This document shows, in pieces, positions 1 through 4,714 of a stretch of 7,259 bases of DNA (its first letter is position 1; every line of letters begins with the position of its first letter). Origin of the DNA: Sphingomonadales bacterium (GTDB lineage Bacteria > Pseudomonadota > Alphaproteobacteria > Sphingomonadales > Sphingomonadaceae); contig JANYCM010000357.1 of NCBI GenBank assembly GCA_025360285.1, positions 1-7,259 on the forward strand. The letters run 5' to 3'. Under the pieces are notes generated by a model. It was not told where the DNA came from, ran no database searches, and saw nothing but the letters and a program-made list of their open reading frames with translations. Made by a program: the position numbers and the translations under genes.

Positions 1-1599
1 TTCCTGGAAGAAGAAGGTCATCAACAGGGTGGCGATATGGGCGCCATCGACCTCAGCGTCGGTCATGATGACGATGCGTTCATAGCGCAGGGCATCGGGC
101 AGATAAGCGCCGCGGGTGCCGCAGCCGAGCGCCTGGATCAGGTCGGCGACTTCGCTGTTGGCGCCGATCTTGGCGGCGTTGGCGCTGGCGACGTTGAGGA
201 TCTTGCCGCGGATGGGCAGGATCGCCTGGGTCATCCGGTCGCGCGCCTGTTTGGCCGAACCGCCGGCCGAATCGCCTTCGACGATGAACAATTCGGTGCC
301 GGCCGAATCACTGCGGGCACAATCGGTCAACTTGCCGGGCAGGCGCAGGTTGCGCTTGCTGGTCGCGGTCTTGCGCTTGACCAGCAGTTCGGCGCGGCGG
401 CGGAGGCGATCCTCCATGCGCTCGATGACGAACGCCAGCAGCGCCTTGCCGCGTTCGCCTGAGCCGGTCAGCCAATGGTCGAAATGATCCTTGATGGCGT
501 TTTCGACCAGCCTTGTCGCCTCCGGACTGGTCAGGCGGTCCTTGGTCTGGCTCTGGAATTGCGGATCGCGGATAAACAGCGACAGCATGATTTCGGCGCC
601 GGTGAAAACATCTTCGCCCGAAAGCTCGCCGGCCTTTTTGTTGCCGGTGAGCGCGGCGTAGTTCCTGAGGCCCCGCGTCAGTGCGGTGCGCAGGCCGGTT
701 TCATGGGTGCCGCCATCGGGGGTGGGAATGGTGTTGCAATAGAAACTGGCGGCACCTTCGCCATAGTGCGGCCAGGCGCAGGCCCATTCGACGGCACCCT
801 TGTTGTCGGCAAGGTCGGTGCGGCCGGCGAAAATTTCCGGCGTCACCATTTCACGGTCGCCAAGGCGTTCCTTCAGATGGTCGGCCAGGCCACCGGGGAA
901 TTGGAACACGGCGGTTTCGGGGGTATCGCCATCGATCAGCGCCGGCGCCGCCTTCCAGCGGATTTCGACGCCGCCGAACAGGTAGGCCTTTGATCGGGCG
1001 AGCTTGTAGAGGCGCGAGGCGCGGAATTTGGCTTCGCCGCCAAAGATTTGTGTGTCAGGCAGGAAGCGGATGGTGGTGCCGCGGCGGTTGGGCACGGCGC
1101 CGAGCTTTTCCAGCTTCGACGTTGGAAAGCCGCGGGAAAAGCCCTGGCGGAACAGCTCGCGGTTGCGCGCCACCTCCACCGTCATGTCCGACGACAGCGC
1201 ATTGACCACCGAAATGCCGACGCCGTGCAGGCCGCCCGACGTGGCATAGGCCTTGCCACTGAACTTGCCGCCCGAATGCAGCATGGTCATGATGACTTCC
1301 AACGCCGATTTATCGGGAAAGCGCGGGTGCGGGTCGATCGGAATACCGCGGCCATTGTCGCTGATCGTCAGGCTGCCATCGGCTTCCAGCGTCACCTCGA
1401 TGCGGCTGGCATGGCCGGCGACGGCCTCGTCCATGGCATTGTCGAGCACTTCGGCGGCGAGATGATGCAGGGCGCGTTCATCGGTGCCGCCGATATACAT
1501 GCCGGGGCGGCGGCGCACCGGCTCCAACCCCTCCAGCACCTCGATATGGCTGGCATCATAATCGCTGGGGGCCGCGGTGGCGGCGAACAAGTCGCTCAT
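1..1599 (-). CDS. parE: DNA topoisomerase IV subunit B (ParE), C-terminus cut by window edge
   Basis: ParE is the ATPase/TOPRIM subunit of topoisomerase IV, which with ParC unlinks daughter chromosomes using ATP. The minus-strand frame opens with ATG at 1599 and stays open for 533 codons to base 1. The N-terminus shows the GHKL ATPase: catalytic-type E50 and N54 in AAEVLDNAMDEA, DNGRG at 81-85, and the glycine-rich lid GGLHGVG at 122-128. A transducer domain follows, then TOPRIM with EGDSAGGSAKQARDR from E441 and the acidic cluster near D514. KQARDR, rather than the KQGRDR of GyrB, together with the ILPIRGKILNVASA stretch, points to ParE. Family members are about 650-700 residues, so roughly 120-170 residues are missing. 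The acidic cluster reads D514-A-E516-V-D518 where DADVD is usual. No strong Shine-Dalgarno sequence precedes the start, and no alternative in-frame start lies just upstream. GyrB is the only serious alternative and is less likely. Confidence 0.95.
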   Translation of the reverse strand, partial: MSDLFAATAAPSDYDASHIEVLEGLEPVRRRPGMYIGGTDERALHHLAAEVLDNAMDEAVAGHASRIEVTLEADGSLTISDNGRGIPIDPHPRFPDKSALEVIMTMLHSGGKFSGKAYATSGGLHGVGISVVNALSSDMTVEVARNRELFRQGFSRGFPTSKLEKLGAVPNRRGTTIRFLPDTQIFGGEAKFRASRLYKLARSKAYLFGGVEIRWKAAPALIDGDTPETAVFQFPGGLADHLKERLGDREMVTPEIFAGRTDLADNKGAVEWACAWPHYGEGAASFYCNTIPTPDGGTHETGLRTALTRGLRNYAALTGNKKAGELSGEDVFTGAEIMLSLFIRDPQFQSQTKDRLTSPEATRLVENAIKDHFDHWLTGSGERGKALLAFVIERMEDRLRRRAELLVKRKTATSKRNLRLPGKLTDCARSDSAGTELFIVEGDSAGGSAKQARDRMTQAILPIRGKILNVASANAAKIGANSEVADLIQALGCGTRGAYLPDALRYERIVIMTDAEVDGAHIATLLMTFFFQE

Positions 1600-1696
1600 G
1601 CTGCGCTTATAGGGCGATGGCGGCGGGGAGAACAGGGGGCGAACGCGGCGGCCGCCAAATCCTTTCGAAAAAATTTGCGCGAGGCGCATTTTTTGC

Positions 1697-1725
1697 ATTG
1701 CAATATGCCGTGTTGCAGCGCACAA
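1697..1725 (-). promoter_or_regulatory. Candidate parE promoter
   Basis: Read on the minus strand, TTGTGC (1720-1725) and TGCAAT (1697-1702) are separated by 17 bp and resemble -35 (3 of 6) and -10 (4 of 6) elements. The predicted start near 1690 would give a leader of about 90 nt before the parE ATG. The match is modest. The position between parE and a divergent plus-strand unit is what makes it worth listing. Confidence 0.3.
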
Positions 1726-1727
1726 CA
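1711..1727. repeat. 17-bp dyad TGTTG-N7-CAACA between divergent promoters
   Basis: Perfect 5-bp arms TGTTG (1711-1715) and CAACA (1723-1727) flank seven bases. The dyad overlaps the -35 hexamers proposed both for the leftward parE promoter and for the rightward small-RNA promoter. Its size and placement suit an operator for a dimeric regulator. I do not recognise the binding protein, and 5-bp arms can occur by chance. Confidence 0.35.
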
Positions 1728-1740
1728 GTCATGCCATTAT
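1713..1740 (+). promoter_or_regulatory. Candidate promoter of the short plus-strand transcript
   Basis: TTGCAG (1713-1718) and CATTAT (1735-1740) are spaced by 16 bp and resemble a housekeeping promoter (-35 3 of 6, -10 4 of 6). The predicted start falls at about 1744-1747, just before the hairpin-terminator unit at 1745-1796. The -10 lies in a near-palindrome GCCATTATGGC (1733-1743), so a CATAAT -10 can also be read on the opposite strand, but no good -35 accompanies that reading. Confidence 0.35.
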
Positions 1741-1743
1741 GGC

Positions 1744-1797
1744 GATCCTCCCCAAGGATAGACTTAGGGCCGGTGCGAAAGCACCGGCCCTTTTTTC
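1744..1797 (+). ncRNA. Candidate small RNA with CCUCCCC hairpin and intrinsic terminator
   Basis: No plausible gene on the plus strand needs the strong terminator at 1767-1796: parE and glnA both lie on the other strand. Just upstream is a compact hairpin, ATCCT (1745-1749), loop CCCCA (1750-1754), AGGAT (1755-1759). The 5' arm plus loop reads CCTCCCC, complementary to purine-rich ribosome binding sites. A short linker joins it to the terminator stem. A promoter-like pair sits immediately upstream. The predicted product is about 50-55 nt. Small alphaproteobacterial RNAs that expose CCUCC loops to pair with Shine-Dalgarno sites are known, and this resembles that design, but I cannot assign it to a named family. 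It could instead be the remnant of a lost gene's 3' end. Confidence 0.4.
1767..1796 (+). terminator. Strong Rho-independent terminator, plus strand
   Basis: A perfect 10-bp stem GGGCCGGTGC (1767-1776) and GCACCGGCCC (1781-1790) closes a GAAA tetraloop and is followed by six T (1791-1796). On the minus strand only one T follows the stem, so termination is directional, rightward. It ends the candidate small RNA and would also protect glnA from rightward antisense transcription. Confidence 0.88.
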
Positions 1798-1889
1798 TTG
1801 GGATTCGGGGATTTTGGCGCCTTTGTCCGGCTGCTGGCAGCGCGAATGCCGGATTGGTGCGGCGCACAAGAAAGTCAGTATTTCATATG

Positions 1890-1917
1890 AAAAAAGCCCG
1901 GGCAAAGCCCGGGCTTT
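1890..1917 (-). terminator. Rho-independent terminator of glnA
   Basis: Arms AAAGCCCGGGC (1893-1903) and GCCCGGGCTTT (1907-1917) form an 11-bp stem with a 3-nt loop. Read leftward, the stem is followed by a run of six T (1895-1890). It lies about 43 nt past the glnA stop codon and is oriented to end glnB-glnA transcription. The plus-strand side has only TTTC, so it works mainly for the minus strand. Confidence 0.88.
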
Positions 1918-1960
1918 CGTCGGACGAGTCCGGCGGGGCTGGCCCTCGCCTCGCTTCGTC

Positions 1961-3373
1961 TTATGCGCTGTAATACATATCGAACTCAACCGGCGCCGGG
2001 GTCATTTCCCAGCGTTGCACATCGTGCATCTTCAGTTCGATATAGGCGTCGATCTGGTCGTCGGTGAACACGCCGCCCTTGGTGAACACGGCGCGGCTCT
2101 TGTCGAGCGCCGCCAGGGCTTCGCGCAGTGACGCGCAGACCGTTGGAACCTTCTTCAGTTCCTTGGGCGGCAGATCATAGAGGTTCTTGTCCATCGGCGC
2201 GCCGGGGTGGATGCGGTTTTCAATGCCATCCAGGCCAGCCATCAGCAGCGCCGTGTAGCACAGGTATGGATTTGCCATCGCGTCGGGGAAGCGGACTTCC
2301 ACGCGCTTGGCCTTGCCGCCGCTGCCGTACGGAATGCGGCACGAGGCCGACCGGTTGCGCGACGAATAGGCGAGCAGCACCGGCGCTTCAAAGCCCGGCA
2401 CCAACCGCTTATAGCTGTTGGTCGACGGGTTGGTGAAGGCGTTGCAGGCCTTGGCGTGCTTGATGATGCCGCCGATGAAGAACAGCGCCAGTTCGGAAAG
2501 CCCGGCATAGCCATCACCGGCAAACAGCGGCGTCTTACCGTTCCAGATCGACAAATGCGTGTGCATACCGCTGCCGTTATCATCCTTGATCGGCTTGGGC
2601 ATGAAGGTCGCGGTCTTGCCATAGGCATGGGCGACCTGGTGCACGACATATTTGTAAACCTGCATGCGGTCGGCCGTGGTGGTCAGCGTGCCGAAGGTCA
2701 GGCCGAGTTCATGTTGGGCGGCGGCGACTTCATGGTGATGCTTGTCACAAGGGAGCCCCATTTCGAGCATCGTCGAGACCATTTCGCCGCGCAGATCGAC
2801 GGCCGAATCGACCGGGGCGACGGGGAAGTAACCACCCTTGACGCGCGGGCGATGGCCCATGTTGCCGGTTTCATAGATTTTTCCGGAATTGCCCGGCAGT
2901 TCGATGTCGTCGAGATGGTAGAAGCCTTCACCATAGCCGAGGCCAAAGCGCACATCATCGAAGACGAAGAATTCCGCTTCGGGGCCAATATAGATGGTGT
3001 CGCCGATCCCCGTCGATTTCAGATAAGCTTCGCCGCGCTTGGCGGTCGAACGTGGGTCACGGCTGTAAAGTTGGCCTGTCGAGGGCTCGACAATGTCGCA
3101 GATCAGGATCAGCATCGGGGTGGCCGAGAACGGATCAATATAGGTGGCATCGAGATCGGGCATCAGAATCATGTCGGATTCATTGATCGCCTTCCAGCCT
3201 TCGATCGACGAGCCATCGAACATGAAACCATCGGTCAGCATGTCTTCATCGACGACGCCGGAAACCATTGTCAGATGCTGCCATTTACCCTTGGGGTCGG
3301 TAAACCGCAGATCGATCCATTCGATCTCTTTTTCCTTGATCATGTCGAGGATGGCGTTGGCTTTCTTGCCCAT
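1961..3373 (-). CDS. glnA: Glutamine synthetase type I (GlnA)
   Basis: Catalyses ATP-dependent ligation of ammonium to glutamate in the cytoplasm as a dodecamer, the main entry of nitrogen into metabolism. The 470-residue product matches the usual length of about 469. Visible landmarks are DGSSIEGW (53-60), metal ligands E132/E134 in PEAEFFVFD, HHHEVAAAQHELG with E215 and E222, KPIKDDNGSGMHTH with H271, the flap glutamate E329 in PGFEAP, NRSASCRIP with R341, and VEVRFPDAMANPY with E359 and R361. NLYDLP carries Y399, the adenylylation site, so this is a GSI-beta enzyme expected to be switched by GlnE. All catalytic residues I can place are intact. It starts 41 nt after glnB, with GAAAGGG about 10 nt before the ATG, and ends before a strong terminator. 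It is therefore probably the last gene of the operon. Confidence 0.98.
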   Translation of the reverse strand: MGKKANAILDMIKEKEIEWIDLRFTDPKGKWQHLTMVSGVVDEDMLTDGFMFDGSSIEGWKAINESDMILMPDLDATYIDPFSATPMLILICDIVEPSTGQLYSRDPRSTAKRGEAYLKSTGIGDTIYIGPEAEFFVFDDVRFGLGYGEGFYHLDDIELPGNSGKIYETGNMGHRPRVKGGYFPVAPVDSAVDLRGEMVSTMLEMGLPCDKHHHEVAAAQHELGLTFGTLTTTADRMQVYKYVVHQVAHAYGKTATFMPKPIKDDNGSGMHTHLSIWNGKTPLFAGDGYAGLSELALFFIGGIIKHAKACNAFTNPSTNSYKRLVPGFEAPVLLAYSSRNRSASCRIPYGSGGKAKRVEVRFPDAMANPYLCYTALLMAGLDGIENRIHPGAPMDKNLYDLPPKELKKVPTVCASLREALAALDKSRAVFTKGGVFTDDQIDAYIELKMHDVQRWEMTPAPVEFDMYYSA

Positions 3374-3414
3374 GTTCGTCTGGCCCTTTCGGTGTTCTGG
3401 CTGTCAAAAAAATT

Positions 3415-3753
3415 TCAGATGGCGTCTGAATCGCGCTCGCCGGTGCGGATGCGCACCGCGCTTTCGATGGCGGAAACGAAGATCTTGCCGTCACCGATCC
3501 GGCCGGTTCGCGCCGCATTGGCAATGGCCTCCACAACGCGTTCGACCTGGTCATCATCGACAACGACTTCCAGCCGCACCTTGGGCAGGAAATCGACGAC
3601 ATATTCGGCGCCGCGATAAAGCTCGGTATGGCCCTTCTGGCGGCCGAAACCCTTGGCCTCGGTGACGGTAATGCCGGACACACCGACTTCGTGAAGCGCC
3701 TCCTTCACCTCGTCGAGCTTGAAGGGTTTGATCACGGCCTCGATCTTTTTCAC
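3415..3753 (-). CDS. glnB: Nitrogen regulatory protein PII (GlnB), GTG start
   Basis: Trimeric sensor of 2-oxoglutarate, ATP/ADP and, through uridylylation, glutamine. It controls glutamine synthetase adenylylation and NtrB/NtrC. Starting at GTG (3753-3751) gives exactly 112 residues, the canonical PII length, beginning (f)MKKIEAVIKPFKLDEVKEAL. The T-loop carries YRGAEY with Y51, the uridylylation site. The B-loop is TGRIGDGK (83-90), and the C-terminus has R101/R103 and TGERDSDAI. Asp54 is, from memory, the residue of E. coli GlnB rather than GlnK. The frame is open further upstream (ATG at 3765 and 3822), but those starts lack a Shine-Dalgarno, would add residues foreign to PII, and one lies upstream of the sigma-54 promoter. 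GGGGT sits 5-6 nt before the GTG. First gene of a glnB-glnA operon. Confidence 0.96.
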   Translation of the reverse strand: MKKIEAVIKPFKLDEVKEALHEVGVSGITVTEAKGFGRQKGHTELYRGAEYVVDFLPKVRLEVVVDDDQVERVVEAIANAARTGRIGDGKIFVSAIESAVRIRTGERDSDAI

Positions 3754-3782
3754 ACTACACCCCATGGATTTATCACGCACCC

Positions 3783-3799
3783 AGCAAAACTCGTGCCAG
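3783..3799 (-). promoter_or_regulatory. Sigma-54 (RpoN) promoter of glnB-glnA
   Basis: Minus-strand sequence CTGGCACG (3799-3792), four bases, then TTGCT (3787-3783) matches the -24/-12 consensus YTGGCACG-N4-TTGCW at every defined position. With the GC element at -12, transcription would start near 3772, leaving a leader of about 18 nt before the GTG of glnB. This rules out the start at 3822 and makes the one at 3765 unlikely. RpoN promoters need an activator, here presumably NtrC. Confidence 0.93.
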
Positions 3800-3803
3800 T
3801 CCG

Positions 3804-3856
3804 ACCATAGCGCGAAATTCAACGGAAAACTGCCGAAATCGCGCCGGCGCTATGGT
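3804..3856. repeat. Perfect 10-bp inverted repeat upstream of glnB
   Basis: ACCATAGCGC (3804-3813) and GCGCTATGGT (3847-3856) are exact reverse complements separated by 33 bp. A further palindrome GCGCCGGCGC (3841-3850) overlaps the right arm. The repeat lies between the NtrC-like site and the sigma-54 promoter, and its right arm covers most of the -10 of the proposed sigma-70 promoter. It could be a looped operator or a stem in a longer leader. No known factor is recognised. Confidence 0.6.
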
Positions 3857-3879
3857 ATTTTGTGCATCGAAATTGCCAA
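3852..3879 (-). promoter_or_regulatory. Candidate sigma-70 promoter of glnB-glnA
   Basis: Read leftward, TTGGCA (3879-3874) matches the -35 at 5 of 6 positions. TACCAT (3857-3852) matches the -10 at 4 of 6, with a 16-bp spacer. The start would be near 3845, giving a leader of about 90 nt. Paired sigma-70 and sigma-54 promoters are common before gln operons, which makes this plausible. Confidence 0.45.
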
Positions 3880-3892
3880 AACCGCCATCACC

Positions 3893-3909
3893 TGCCCGAA
3901 AATGGGGCA
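3893..3909. promoter_or_regulatory. Candidate NtrC enhancer site
   Basis: The 17-bp dyad TGCCCGAAAATGGGGCA has the spacing of the NtrC site TGCACC-N5-GGTGCA and agrees at 9 of its 12 defined positions. Its centre is about 129 bp upstream of the predicted sigma-54 start, a normal enhancer distance. A second, half-site-like GTGCA lies at 3862-3866. The dyad begins 20 nt beyond the SDR stop, so it could also form an mRNA hairpin, but no T-run follows it. Confidence 0.6.
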
Positions 3910-3928
3910 AATTCCCTAAAGTTCTGCC

Positions 3929-4699
3929 TCAAACGGTCGTTGCATAGCCGCCGTCAACCGTAACCACCGAACCGCACAGGAACGCCGATGCGGCCGACCC
4001 GAGGAACAGCGCTACACCGGCCATGTCATCGGCTGTTCCGCGCCGCTGCATCGGGGTTGCCGCAAGCGATCCGGCGGCAAATTCTTCGGCAATCGCGGCG
4101 GTCATCTTTGACGGGAAATAGCCCGGAGCGATGGCGTTCACGGCAATGTGCCGGCCGGCCAGATTTTTTGCCATCATCCGCGTCAGATGCAGGACGGCGG
4201 CCTTGGAAGCGGCATAGCTGTAGGTTTCGATACCCGACACATGCATGCCGTCGATCGACCCGATATTGATGATCCGCGCATTGTTTTCGGGTGTGGCGGC
4301 GGCCTCGAGCAGCTTGATCAGGCGCTGCGTCAGGAAAAACACCGACTTCACGTTGATGTCCATCACCTTGTCCCAGCCACTTTCGGGGAAATCATCAAAA
4401 CCGGCGCCCCAGGAAGCCCCGGCGTTGTTGAACAGCACATCAACTCGCGGCGTCAATTTGGCGACTTCCGCCGCGAACCGGTCGATCTCGGCCATGTCCG
4501 ACAGGTCGGCGGGGATGGCATGGGCCGCGCTACCCAGTTCGGCGGCGAGATGTTCGACATCCTTGGCCTTGCGGCTCGACAGGATGACGGTGGCGCCATT
4601 TTCGACATAGGCGCGGGCGATCATTTCACCGATGCCGCGGCTGCCGCCGGTGATCACGACGGTCTTGCCGGCGACGGAAAACAGCTTTTCGATCTTCAT
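3929..4699 (-). CDS. SDR-family NADP(H)-dependent oxidoreductase, RhlG-like
   Basis: A classical short-chain dehydrogenase/reductase of 256 residues with a Rossmann fold. It has the cofactor motif TGGSRGIG (17-24), NNAG (91-94), the catalytic tetrad N116, S148, Y162 and K166 (YAASK), and a C-terminal VDGGYATTV. R21 and R43 after strand 2 suggest NADP(H). Several stretches, such as NNAGASWGA, ENNARIINIGS and NAIAPGYFPSKMT, resemble the RhlG 3-oxoacyl reductase group, as recalled from that family. The true substrate could be any ketone or alcohol, and the name is a family resemblance only. The start is set by GGAG six bases before the ATG. It lies 15 nt after the MFS gene in the same direction, so they are very probably co-transcribed. 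A regulated substrate-specific role linked to the transporter is inferred. Confidence 0.9.
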   Translation of the reverse strand: MKIEKLFSVAGKTVVITGGSRGIGEMIARAYVENGATVILSSRKAKDVEHLAAELGSAAHAIPADLSDMAEIDRFAAEVAKLTPRVDVLFNNAGASWGAGFDDFPESGWDKVMDINVKSVFFLTQRLIKLLEAAATPENNARIINIGSIDGMHVSGIETYSYAASKAAVLHLTRMMAKNLAGRHIAVNAIAPGYFPSKMTAAIAEEFAAGSLAATPMQRRGTADDMAGVALFLGSAASAFLCGSVVTVDGGYATTV

Positions 4700-4714
4700 G
4701 AATTGCTCCGGGGT

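Larger units (their letters stand above)
1600..1960. other. Intergenic region parE / glnA (361 bp, no credible protein gene)
   Basis: Open frames here on either strand lack ribosome binding sites and family resemblance, and overlap the terminators. From left to right the region contains: a terminator-like hairpin TGCGC-GAG-GCGCA (1676-1688) between A- and T-runs; a perfect 8-bp palindrome ATTGCAAT (1697-1704); the promoter-like pairs and dyad at 1697-1740; the candidate small RNA; about 90 bp (1798-1889) with nothing recognisable; the glnA terminator; and a short inverted repeat CGGAC-GA-GTCCG (1921-1932). Confidence 0.7.

Noticed and set aside
1736..1741. CATAAT on the minus strand as the parE -10
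   Set aside because: No acceptable -35 at 16-18 bp. It is explained as the other face of the near-palindrome GCCATTATGGC.
1617..1973. Plus-strand open frame through the parE-glnA intergenic region
   Set aside because: It runs through two intrinsic terminators, lacks a ribosome binding site and resembles no protein family.
2207..3619. A 470-codon open frame on the plus strand opposite glnA and glnB
   Set aside because: It is a shadow of GC-rich codon use on the other strand. It has no family resemblance or ribosome binding site and covers genes with full functional motifs.
3754..3822. N-terminal extension of PII from ATG at 3822 or 3765
   Set aside because: It adds residues absent from PII proteins. 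The 3822 start precedes the sigma-54 promoter, and the 3765 start has no Shine-Dalgarno and only about a 6-nt leader.
3893..3909. The 17-bp dyad as a transcription terminator of the SDR gene
   Set aside because: The stem is short and no T-run follows on the minus strand. Spacing and sequence fit an NtrC site better.
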